This document shows, piece after piece, positions 40,437-47,867 of a stretch of 50,532 nucleotides of DNA. Source of the stretch: Pseudonocardia sp. MH-G8 (GTDB lineage: Bacteria > Actinomycetota > Actinomycetes > Mycobacteriales > Pseudonocardiaceae); NCBI RefSeq assembly GCF_002262885.1, contig NZ_NKYF01000045.1:1-50532 (forward strand), given 5' to 3'. The position numbers and the translations under genes were made by a program. The notes under the pieces were generated by a model that did no database searches, was not told the DNA's origin, and saw only the letters and a list, made by a program, of their open reading frames with translations. Every line of letters begins with the position of its first letter. Within the stretch, counting starts at the first letter, position 1.

Positions 40437-41042
40437 GTGACGACTGCGGCACCCAACATCAGCGCGCGCATCCACTCGCTGAACCGCCCGAACCTGGTCA
40501 GCGTTGGCACCATCGTCTGGTTGTCCAGCGAGCTGATGTTCTTCGCGGGGCTGTTCGCGATCTACTTCACGGCCCGGGCGCAGAACGCGCCGACGGAGAC
40601 GTGGCCCCCACACCCGACACACCTGAACGTCCCGTACGCGCTCGTGGTGACGATCATCCTGGTGCTGTCGTCGTTCACCTGCCAGTTCGGTGTGTTCGCC
40701 GCCGAGCGCGGGGACGTGTTCGGGCTCCGCCGCTGGTACCTGCTGACCCTGGCGATGGGCACGATCTTCGTGCTCGGCCAGGGCTACGAGTACTACCAGC
40801 TGGCGCACGAGGGCACCACGCTCTCGTCGAGCGCCTACGGCACCGTCTTCTTCCTGACCACCGGCTTCCACGGCCTCCACGTCATCGGCGGGCTCGTCGC
40901 CTTCGTCTTCCTGCTGATCCGCACGAAGCTCAGCAAGTTCACCCCGCAGCAGGCCACCGCCGCCATCGTCGTGTCCTACTACTGGCACTTCGTGGACGTG
41001 GTGTGGATCGGCCTGTTCACCGTCATCTACTTCATCAAGTGA
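40437..41042 (+). CDS. ctaE: Cytochrome c oxidase subunit III (CtaE)
   Basis: A 201-residue membrane protein with five helices, the short actinobacterial form of aa3 oxidase subunit III. ISARIHSLNRPNLVSVGTIVWLSSELMFFAGLFA, GQGYEYYQLAHEGTTLSSS, FFLTTGFHGLHVIGGLVAF and YYWHFVDVVWIGLF are family hallmarks. It works in the bcc-aa3 supercomplex with the three genes that follow. ATG 40419 is possible, but GTG 40437 fits a CATACT -10 element 6 bases upstream and the usual N-terminus. The gap to qcrC is 33 bases. Confidence 0.93.
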   Translation: MTTAAPNISARIHSLNRPNLVSVGTIVWLSSELMFFAGLFAIYFTARAQNAPTETWPPHPTHLNVPYALVVTIILVLSSFTCQFGVFAAERGDVFGLRRWYLLTLAMGTIFVLGQGYEYYQLAHEGTTLSSSAYGTVFFLTTGFHGLHVIGGLVAFVFLLIRTKLSKFTPQQATAAIVVSYYWHFVDVVWIGLFTVIYFIK

Positions 41043-41075
41043 TCCCCGAGCGCTAAGGGCTGGACGACGCCGACG

Positions 41076-41915
41076 ATGACCACCACACCTCCTTCGAAGC
41101 CCCGCGGACCGCGCAGCCGGTTCCGCCGCCGTGTGGCCGGCGCCGTGGCGCTGGGCATCGGGTTGCTCACCGCGGGCGGCCTCTACACCGCCTTCGCCCC
41201 GGAGCCCCAGGTGGCCACGGCGCAGGAAGGCGACTCCGCCCTGATCGCGAAGGGCCAGGAGCTCTACAACAACCACTGCATCTCCTGCCACGGCTCCAAC
41301 CTGCAGGGCGAGGAGGACCGCGGCCCGAGCCTCATCGGCGTCGGTGACGCGGCGGCGTACTTCCAGGTCTCCACGGGCCGCATGCCGCTGGCCCGGCAGG
41401 AGGCCCAGGCGGTCCGCAAGCCGCCGCTGCCCCACTTCGACCCGGCCACGGAGGAGGGCGCAGCCAACCTCGACGCGCTGGGCGCCTTCATCCAGGCCAA
41501 CGGCGGCGGCCCCACCCGTCCGGGTGCCGAGGGCGCGGCCCTCGTGGGCGCCGACCCCGCGCGCGGCGGCGAGCTGTTCCGCCTCAACTGCGCGTCCTGC
41601 CACAACTTCACGGGCCGTGGTGGCGCCCTCTCGTCCGGCAAGTTCGCGCCGGACCTGGACGCCTCGACGCCCACGGACGTCTACACCGCGATGCTCACGG
41701 GCCCGCAGAACATGCCCAAGTTCTCCGACCGGCAGCTCGCGCCGGACGAGAAGGAGGACATCATCGCCTACGTCGAGTCGGTGACGAACGGCAACAACAA
41801 CCCGGGCGGTCTCGCGCTCGGTGGGGTCGGCCCGGTGTCCGAGGGGCTCATCGCCTTCATCGTCGGCATCGCCGCCATGATCGGTGTCGCCATGTGGCTG
41901 GGAGCCAAGTCATGA
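41076..41915 (+). CDS. qcrC: Menaquinol-cytochrome c reductase, dihaem cytochrome cc subunit
   Basis: 279 residues. An N-terminal anchor/signal helix (about 19-40) is followed by two class I cytochrome c domains with haem motifs CISCH (68-72) and CASCH (172-176), and by a C-terminal helix (about 252-275). It carries electrons from the Rieske protein to the aa3 oxidase without a soluble cytochrome c. The two candidate axial Met residues are in GRMPLAR and QNMPKF. Its stop overlaps the qcrA start (ATGA). Confidence 0.95.
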   Translation: MTTTPPSKPRGPRSRFRRRVAGAVALGIGLLTAGGLYTAFAPEPQVATAQEGDSALIAKGQELYNNHCISCHGSNLQGEEDRGPSLIGVGDAAAYFQVSTGRMPLARQEAQAVRKPPLPHFDPATEEGAANLDALGAFIQANGGGPTRPGAEGAALVGADPARGGELFRLNCASCHNFTGRGGALSSGKFAPDLDASTPTDVYTAMLTGPQNMPKFSDRQLAPDEKEDIIAYVESVTNGNNNPGGLALGGVGPVSEGLIAFIVGIAAMIGVAMWLGAKS

Positions 41916-43072
41916 CCACCTCGAGCCAGCACCCACCCGCCCTCGGCACGGAGAACCCGCAGCCGCCCGCGCCCACCGCGGCCGAGGTCGAGGACATGTC
42001 CGTCGAGCAGCGCGCGCGGCTCGCCGGCACCCTCGACGACGTCGACGTCGTCCACAACCAGCCCAAGTGGCCGCTGGCCGGCACCCGTGCGGAGAAGCGC
42101 GCCGAGCGCGCGGTGGCGATGTGGTTCGCCATCTCCACCCTGGCCGGGCTCGCCTTCCTCGTGGCCTTCCTGTTCTGGCCCTACGAGTACAAGGCGCCCT
42201 CGGAGGAGGGCTACACGCTCTACGCCCTCTACACGCCGGTCGTCGGCGGCATGTTCGGGCTCTCGGTGTTCGCGCTGGGCATCGGCGTGATCGCCTACAT
42301 CAAGAAGTTCTTCCCGGACGAGGTGTCGGTGCAGCAGCGCCACGACGGCGCCTCCGACCAGGTCGCGCGGCTGACCGTCACCTCCCAGCTGATGAAGGCC
42401 GGTCAGGACACCGACATCGCGCGCCGGAAGCTGATCGTCCGGGCCGCCGGTGGCGCCGCGGGCGTCCTCGGCCTCGGCCTCGGCGTCGCGGCCGTCGCGC
42501 CGCTGGTGCGCAACCCGTGGAAGGGCGGCGACGAGGCGGCGCTGTGGGTCACCGGCTGGCGGCCGGTGAATGGCGAGACCGTCTACCTGCGTCGCGACAC
42601 CGGCGACCCGCACGAGGTCTCGCTCGTGCGCCCGGAGGACCAGGCGCCCGGCTCGATGGAGACGGTGTTCCCGTTCCGCGAGTCCGACCGTGACGACGAG
42701 GAGGCGCTCATCCACGCGCTCCGCGCCTCGGACGCCCCGGTCATGCTGATCCGGCTGCGTCCCGGCCAGCCGGTCGTGCAGCGGGGCGGCCAGGAGGACT
42801 TCCACTACGGCGACTACTACGCCTACTCGAAGATCTGCACCCACCTCGGCTGCCCCACCTCGCTCTACGAGGCGCAGACCAACCGGATCCTGTGCCCCTG
42901 CCACCAGACCCAGTTCCTGGCCACCGAGTACGGCAAGCCGATCTTCGGTCCCGGAACGCGGCCGCTCCCCCAGCTCCCGATTACGGTCAACGACGAGGGA
43001 TACCTCGTTGCGACGAGCGACTTCCACGAGGCGGTCGGCCCGGCCTTCTGGGAACGGAGGTACAACCCGTGA
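41912..43072 (+). CDS. qcrA: Menaquinol-cytochrome c reductase, Rieske iron-sulfur subunit
   Basis: 386 residues with three membrane helices (about 67-90, 108-130, 174-198) as in actinobacterial QcrA, not one as in mitochondria. The Rieske 2Fe-2S ligands are in CTHLGC (Cys309, His311) and CPCH (Cys328, His331), with Cys314 and Cys330 available for the stabilising disulfide. The twin Arg before the third helix (ARRKLIVRAAGG) resembles a Tat signal. ATG 41912 overlaps the qcrC stop and has GGGAG 7 bases upstream. It overlaps qcrB by GTGA. Confidence 0.95.
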   Translation: MTTSSQHPPALGTENPQPPAPTAAEVEDMSVEQRARLAGTLDDVDVVHNQPKWPLAGTRAEKRAERAVAMWFAISTLAGLAFLVAFLFWPYEYKAPSEEGYTLYALYTPVVGGMFGLSVFALGIGVIAYIKKFFPDEVSVQQRHDGASDQVARLTVTSQLMKAGQDTDIARRKLIVRAAGGAAGVLGLGLGVAAVAPLVRNPWKGGDEAALWVTGWRPVNGETVYLRRDTGDPHEVSLVRPEDQAPGSMETVFPFRESDRDDEEALIHALRASDAPVMLIRLRPGQPVVQRGGQEDFHYGDYYAYSKICTHLGCPTSLYEAQTNRILCPCHQTQFLATEYGKPIFGPGTRPLPQLPITVNDEGYLVATSDFHEAVGPAFWERRYNP

Positions 43073-44775
43073 GCGCCATCACGACACCCACCGGCTCAGG
43101 TGGCAACGCGCAGGTGATCGCCGCATTGGACGGCGTCGACCAGCGCTACCACCCGGCTGCGGGGATGCGGAAGCAGTTCAACAAGGTCTTCCCGACGCAC
43201 TGGTCGTTCATGCTCGGTGAGGTCGCGCTCTACAGCTTCATCGTCCTGCTGCTCTCGGGCACGTACCTCGCGCTGTTCTTCGACCCCTCCATGGAGGAGG
43301 TCGTCTACAACGGGGCCTTCGAGAACCTGCGCGGCGTCCACATGTCGCGGGCGTACGAGAGCACGCTGGAGATCTCGATGGAGTTCCGCGGCGGGCTGTT
43401 CGTCCGCCAGGTGCACCACTGGTCGGCGCTGCTGTTCATGGCCGCGATGGTCGTGCACATGTTCCGGACCTACTTCACCGGCGCCTTCCGCAAGCCGCGC
43501 GAGGCCAACTGGGTGATCGGCGTCCTGCTGCTGTTCCTCGGCTTCTTCGCCGGCTTCACCGGCTACTCGCTGCCCGACGACCTGCTGTCCGGCACGGGCC
43601 TGCGGATCGCCTCCGGGTTCATGCTCGCGGTCCCGGTGATCGGCACCTGGTCCCACTGGGCGATCTTCGGCGGGGAGTTCCCCGGCACCGAGATCATCCC
43701 GCGCCTCTACATCGTGCACGTGCTGCTCATCCCGGGCATCCTGCTCGCGCTGATCGCGGTGCACGTCGGGCTGGTCTGGTACCAGAAGCACACCCAGTTC
43801 CCGGGCCCCGGACGCACCGAGGGCAACGTCGTCGGCGTCCGGATCCTCCCGGCGTTCGCGGCGAAGGGCGGCGCGTTCTTCGCCGTCACCGTCGGCGTCA
43901 TCGGGATCATGGGCGGGATCCTGCAGATCAACCCGGTCTGGAACTTCGGGCCCTACAACGCGGCGCACATCTCCGCGGGGTCGCAGCCCGACTGGTACGT
44001 CCTCTTCACCGAGGGCATGCTGCGGATCTTCCCCCCGTGGGACATCCACATCTTCGGCTACAACATCCCTCCGGCGTTCTGGGCGAGCCCCGCGTTCCTC
44101 CCGGTGCTCTACACGCTCGCGGGCGCGTACCCGTGGATCGAGCGCAGGTTCACCAAGGACACCGCACTGCACAACCTGCTGCAGCGGCCGCGGGACGTGC
44201 CGGTGCGCACCTCGCTGGGCGTCATGGGCATCTCCTTCTACACGATGCTCGTGCTCAGCGGCAGCAACGACCTGATCGCCTACTTCTTCGACGTCTCGCT
44301 GAACGCCACGACGTGGGCGGGTCGCATCGGCGTGCTGGTGGTGCCCCCGATCGCCTACTGGGTCACCTACCGGCTCTGCCTGGGCCTGCAGCGTTCGGAC
44401 CGCGCGGTGCTCGAGCACGGCATCGAGACCGGCGTCATCAAGCGGCTGCCCCACGGCGAGTTCGTCGAGGTGCACCAGCCGCTGGGCGGTGTCGACTCGC
44501 ACGGCCACGCGATCCCGCTGGAGTACCAGGGCGCTCCGGTGCCCAAGCGGATGAACCAGCTGGGCTCGGGCGGCTCGCCCGTCCCCGGCTCGCTGCTCAC
44601 GCCCGACTCCAGCACGGAGACGGCGGCGCTGGAGCAGGCCCGCGCCGAGGGTGCCGCTGCCGAGGAGGCCGCCCGCAACGGCCACCACAACGGCCAGCAC
44701 GGCGACGCCGAGCGCGAGGCCCGCACCGAGCAGCGGGAGGCGCTCTCCGGCAGCACGCCGGAACCGCGCCACTAG
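43069..44775 (+). CDS. qcrB: Menaquinol-cytochrome c reductase, cytochrome b subunit
   Basis: 568 residues. Eight or more helices are predicted, with haem b ligand histidines in VRQVHHWSALLFMAAMVVHMF and in HVLLIPGILLALIAVHVG. The quinol-site motif equivalent to PEWY is RIFPPWDIHIFG, with Asp in the acid position; from memory M. tuberculosis has PAWE there. A hydrophilic tail of 130 or so residues follows the last helix and ends in a Gly/Asn/His/Glu-rich stretch. GTG 43069 has GGAGG 8 bases upstream and overlaps the qcrA stop. It is the last gene of the operon, followed by a strong hairpin. Confidence 0.95.
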   Translation: MSAITTPTGSGGNAQVIAALDGVDQRYHPAAGMRKQFNKVFPTHWSFMLGEVALYSFIVLLLSGTYLALFFDPSMEEVVYNGAFENLRGVHMSRAYESTLEISMEFRGGLFVRQVHHWSALLFMAAMVVHMFRTYFTGAFRKPREANWVIGVLLLFLGFFAGFTGYSLPDDLLSGTGLRIASGFMLAVPVIGTWSHWAIFGGEFPGTEIIPRLYIVHVLLIPGILLALIAVHVGLVWYQKHTQFPGPGRTEGNVVGVRILPAFAAKGGAFFAVTVGVIGIMGGILQINPVWNFGPYNAAHISAGSQPDWYVLFTEGMLRIFPPWDIHIFGYNIPPAFWASPAFLPVLYTLAGAYPWIERRFTKDTALHNLLQRPRDVPVRTSLGVMGISFYTMLVLSGSNDLIAYFFDVSLNATTWAGRIGVLVVPPIAYWVTYRLCLGLQRSDRAVLEHGIETGVIKRLPHGEFVEVHQPLGGVDSHGHAIPLEYQGAPVPKRMNQLGSGGSPVPGSLLTPDSSTETAALEQARAEGAAAEEAARNGHHNGQHGDAEREARTEQREALSGSTPEPRH

Positions 44776-44793
44776 CGCGCAGCACGAGAACGC

Positions 44794-44831
44794 GATGATG
44801 GCCCCGCCGGCCCGCCGGCGGGGCCATCATC
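44794..44831. terminator. Strong bidirectional hairpin after qcrB
   Basis: A perfect 17-bp stem: GATGATGGCCCCGCCGG (44794-44810) pairs with 44815-44831 across a CCCG loop. There is no U-tract. It sits 19 bases after the qcrB stop, and its right arm contains the stop codon of the convergent GT87 gene, so one hairpin can serve both transcripts. Confidence 0.9.
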
Positions 44832-45960
44832 GTTCGCAGGCTCGGACCCGCACCGGCGAGGCGGGCACGGCCAGGAGCGCGACCGCCGGCACGACCGAGA
44901 GCAGCAGGTACGCGTCGGGCCAGAACGAGATCAGCCCGGTGGCCGGGATCGGGCCGACCGCCGGACCGGGCAGCCTGGTGACGACGGCGGCGGTCACGAC
45001 GAGGACGCCCCCGAGGCCCACCGCCGCCCACCGCTCCCCCGCCACCGCCCGGGCCCCGAGCAGCACCGCGAGCGGCACGACCCACACGTAGTGGTGCGAC
45101 CACGCGAAGGGTGCCAGAGCGGCCGAGGCGAGCCCGCACAGCGTCACCGCGAGCACTTCCCGACCGCCGCGGTGCGCGCGCACCGCCAGCACGACGGTGA
45201 CCGCCCCGAGCACGGCGGCGCCCGCGAGCCACGGCAGCGGGCCCTCGATGCCGAGGCGCCCGAGCATCCCGTTCAGCGAGTGGTTGCTCGGGCCGGCGAC
45301 GTCGGAGATCCGGTCGGCCGAGGCGAACGTGCCCTCGAACCAGAACGCCACCGAGTCGGCGGGCGCGGCCAGGAAGCCGAGCGCCCCGGCGGCCACGAAG
45401 GTCGCCACGGCGGTGGCGGCGGCCCGCCACCGCCGCGTGACCAGCAGGTACCCGACGAACACCAGCGGCGTCAGCTTCACCGCCGCGGCGAGGCCGACCC
45501 CGACCCCCCGCCACCGGCTCCCCGGCCGGCCCAACAGGTCGCCGACGACGAGCGCGAGCAGCACGATGTTGATCTGGCCGAGGTAGAGCGTGGTGCGCAC
45601 CGGGTCCAGTGCCGTGGCGAGGACCGCGATCAGCGCGACCGCCGGCAGGCCCGCCCGCGGCGCGCAGCGGTGCACGACGTAGGCCAGCAGGGCGACGCCC
45701 ACGGCCGTCCAGAGGAGCTTCAGCAGGCCCAGCGGGAGCAACGCGAGCGGGGCGAACAGCACCGCGGCGAACGGCGGGTAGACGAACGGCAGGTCCAGCA
45801 GCACGCCGCCCTCGTAGAGCGGCTGCCCGGCCAGCACGTGCTCACCGCCCGCGCGGTAGACCTGCAGGTCGATCAGCAGCACGTGCGCGTCGGGCCACAG
45901 CGCGAGCACGACGGCCTGCGCCACCAGCACCAGCGCGGCCGCCCCGGCGAGGAGCGGCAC
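44827..45960 (-). CDS. GT87 (GT-C) polyprenol-P-mannose-dependent alpha-(1,2)-mannosyltransferase-like
   Basis: A 377-residue membrane protein with about 9-11 helices. The first loop has LLIDLQVYRAGGEHVLAGQPLYEG, with the acidic catalytic Asp of GT87, and VYPPFAAVLFAPLALLP follows. LGQINIVLLALVVGDLL, GLAAAVKLTPLVFVGYLL and FAWSHHYVWVVPLAVLL are other family marks. Relatives such as Rv2181 add alpha-1,2 mannose to lipomannan outside the membrane. In M. tuberculosis that gene lies between Rv2180c and Rv2182c; here a relative sits after qcrB. GTG 45960 overlaps the DUF397 stop by one base (TAGTG). A longer start at GTG 46014 is possible. Confidence 0.85.
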   Translation of the reverse strand: MPLLAGAAALVLVAQAVVLALWPDAHVLLIDLQVYRAGGEHVLAGQPLYEGGVLLDLPFVYPPFAAVLFAPLALLPLGLLKLLWTAVGVALLAYVVHRCAPRAGLPAVALIAVLATALDPVRTTLYLGQINIVLLALVVGDLLGRPGSRWRGVGVGLAAAVKLTPLVFVGYLLVTRRWRAAATAVATFVAAGALGFLAAPADSVAFWFEGTFASADRISDVAGPSNHSLNGMLGRLGIEGPLPWLAGAAVLGAVTVVLAVRAHRGGREVLAVTLCGLASAALAPFAWSHHYVWVVPLAVLLGARAVAGERWAAVGLGGVLVVTAAVVTRLPGPAVGPIPATGLISFWPDAYLLLSVVPAVALLAVPASPVRVRACER

Positions 45961-46166
45961 TACTCGGGGAGGTCGAACTCGCCGGCGTCGACGCCCTTGA
46001 CGAACGCCTCCCACTCCGCGGCCGTGTAGACGTGCGGCTCGCAGTCGGGGTCACCGGCGCGGCGCAGCGCGGCGCCCCCGTCGGGCAGCCGGGCGACCTC
46101 CACCGCGTCGTCCCCGTCGCTGGCGCTGCTGCGCATCCAGACGACGTCGTCGGGCACGCGGCTCAC
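45960..46166 (-). CDS. DUF397 domain protein
   Basis: A 68-residue protein that is one DUF397 domain: VVWMRSSASDGDDAVEVARL, ALRRAGDP and YTAAEWEAFVKGVDAGEFD. DUF397 proteins in actinobacteria normally pair with an XRE-type regulator and act like small antitoxin or signalling partners (for example BldB-like systems), but no such regulator is adjacent. GTG 46166 has GGGGAG 8 bases upstream. The TAG stop overlaps the GT87 start by one base, so expression of the mannosyltransferase may depend on its translation. Confidence 0.85.
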   Translation of the reverse strand: MSRVPDDVVWMRSSASDGDDAVEVARLPDGGAALRRAGDPDCEPHVYTAAEWEAFVKGVDAGEFDLPE

Positions 46167-46281
46167 CGGTCGTGCTCCCCCTGGGCGAGACCGGGAACCA
46201 TGGCGCCACCTCCGGCTGTGCGTTCTCGTCGGAGACCCCACCGGCGGACGTCCCACGCCCCGGCCGAGGTCGGAGGGCAGT

Positions 46282-47202
46282 CTAGTGCTCCCTACTGGTG
46301 CTCCCGCGGAGCTGCCCCGGCCCGACCGGGAAGCTGTCTCGGCGCTCGACGTCGCCGTAAAAGGCGAGGAGGGCCTGCGCCAGCCGGGCCGGCGCCTCCA
46401 TCGCCACGTAGTGCCCGATGCCGTCGAGGGACGCAGCGGTGACGTCCGTGGCGACCTGCCGCATCGTCGACGCCGTGAAGCCCCCTGACCGGCCGCCCAC
46501 CGCGAGCGTCGGGGTGCTGATCTGCGGCGAGGCGAGCGCCACCATCTCGGCCCCTTCCCGCAGCATCGACCGGTAGAGCCCAGCGGCGCCGCGGAACGCG
46601 TCCGGCCGGGCGTAGGTGCGCACGAGCTCGTCGACGTCGGCGGGCGTGAACGCGTCCGGCGTCGCGCTGAGGCTCGGGATGGCGTACCCGGCGAGGAACT
46701 CGCGCTCGCGCCCGGCGAGCAGCATCTCGGGGATGCCGGCGGTGACGAGGACGCCGATGTGCCAGGCACCGCCGCGGGTGACGTCGGCGAGCGCCTCGAG
46801 GCCGAACCCGGGAAGGCCGGTCTCGACGGCGGTGTAGGTGCGAACGAGTTCGGGATGTGCGGCGGTGAGCCGGAACGTCGTGGGGCCGCTGATGTCCTGG
46901 CCGGTCAGGTGGACGGGGCCGAGATCGAGCCGGGCGATCAGCCCGCGCAGATCGGCCGCGGCGGTGGCGCTGTCGTGGTCCTCGCCCGCGGTGGCGGAGT
47001 CACCGAAGCCGCGCAGGTCGACGGCGAACACGCGGTGGTGCTCTCCGAGGAGCGGGATCAGCTCGTGGAAGACCCACCACGTCTCGGGGAACCCGTGCAC
47101 CAGGAGCACCGGTGACCCGGTGGTACCCGCGGAGACGTAGTGCAGCTCGGTGCCGTTGACGTGGACGCGGTGGTGCTCGACGCCGGGCGGGGTCCGGATC
47201 AT
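46282..47202 (-). CDS. Alpha/beta hydrolase, epoxide-hydrolase-like
   Basis: 306 residues. HGFPETWW (36-43) is the oxyanion-hole HGxP loop of epoxide hydrolases. The nucleophile elbow is GQDISGP with Asp103, unusual beside the common GHDWGG. The catalytic His is His264 in DGIGHYVAMEAP. A cap domain lies between. Asp as nucleophile fits epoxide or haloalkane hydrolysis. ATG 47202 has GGAGGAG 4 bases upstream. It is divergent from the MarR gene, with two palindromes between them, so it is almost certainly controlled by that regulator. Confidence 0.88.
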   Translation of the reverse strand: MIRTPPGVEHHRVHVNGTELHYVSAGTTGSPVLLVHGFPETWWVFHELIPLLGEHHRVFAVDLRGFGDSATAGEDHDSATAAADLRGLIARLDLGPVHLTGQDISGPTTFRLTAAHPELVRTYTAVETGLPGFGLEALADVTRGGAWHIGVLVTAGIPEMLLAGREREFLAGYAIPSLSATPDAFTPADVDELVRTYARPDAFRGAAGLYRSMLREGAEMVALASPQISTPTLAVGGRSGGFTASTMRQVATDVTAASLDGIGHYVAMEAPARLAQALLAFYGDVERRDSFPVGPGQLRGSTSREH

Positions 47203-47218
47203 GATTCTCCTCCAGATA

Positions 47219-47239
47219 TTGGACAAGCTCCTTGTCCAA
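47219..47239. promoter_or_regulatory. MarR operator 1
   Basis: TTGGACAAG-CTC-CTTGTCCAA is a perfect 9-bp inverted repeat with a 3-base centre, located 17 bases before the hydrolase start. Size and symmetry fit a MarR dimer site. Confidence 0.8.
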
Positions 47240-47249
47240 GTTAACGATA

Positions 47250-47264
47250 GACAAGGAGCTTGTC
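47250..47264. promoter_or_regulatory. MarR operator 2
   Basis: GACAAG-GAG-CTTGTC repeats the half-site GACAAG of operator 1, with centres 28 bases apart. It overlaps the AAGGAG that precedes the marR start at 47271, so binding would also block marR expression. Confidence 0.8.
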
Positions 47265-47270
47265 CACTCG

Positions 47271-47747
47271 ATGCGGGCTTATGCTCCGCCCATGGAGCGA
47301 TCTTCCGGCGCCGAGCTCGCGCTCCTCCTGCTCCGCGGCTTCCGGGCGATGGTGGACGACGTCACGCGCGAGTTGGCGAATCGCGGGCACGCCGGCGTGC
47401 GGCCGGCCGACGAGTTCGCCCTGCGTGCGGTCGACGCGGGAGCCGACACCGCCTCCGAGCTCGCGCGGCGCCTGTCGATCACCAAGCAGGCCGCCGCGCA
47501 GCGGATCGCCGTTCTGCAGCAGCTGGGGTACGTCGATCGCGAGCTCGATCCGAACGACGCCCGCCGCAAGCGACTGCAGGTCACGGCCCGCGGCCACGAG
47601 ATGATGACGATCGGCGGGGCGCTCCTGGACGACGTGCGCGACCGCTGGGCAGCCGAGATCGGAACGCCGGCGCTCACCGCCCTCGAAGCGCACCTGGCGC
47701 GGCTGACCGAAGGGACGCCGCCTCCGGCCGACGACGTCCGGGACTAG
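47271..47747 (+). CDS. MarR-family transcriptional regulator
   Basis: A 158-residue winged-helix regulator. ALRAVDAGADTASELARRLSITKQAAAQRIAVLQQLGYVDRELDPNDARRKRLQVT is the wing-helix region, with DARRKRL as the basic wing. Helices at both ends form the dimer. ATG 47271 has AAGGAG 12 bases upstream; ATG 47292 is an alternative that gives a more usual N-terminus. The divergent hydrolase and the two shared palindromes suggest classic MarR autoregulation, lifted by a ligand that may be the hydrolase substrate. Confidence 0.88.
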   Translation: MRAYAPPMERSSGAELALLLLRGFRAMVDDVTRELANRGHAGVRPADEFALRAVDAGADTASELARRLSITKQAAAQRIAVLQQLGYVDRELDPNDARRKRLQVTARGHEMMTIGGALLDDVRDRWAAEIGTPALTALEAHLARLTEGTPPPADDVRD

Positions 47748-47867
47748 CGGTTCCCGCCGGAACACCATGGGCAGCACATCTCCGAGCCACTTCTCGTAGC
47801 GATCATCATCGGAGGGCACGCCGGACCGGCGATCGTGTTGGCGCCATCACGGCCTATCGCTGCAGCA

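Noticed and set aside
47241..47819. 192-residue frame antisense to marR
   Set aside because: Most of it is the complement of a clear MarR gene; only the first 25 codons lie outside and are reported as a possible remnant.
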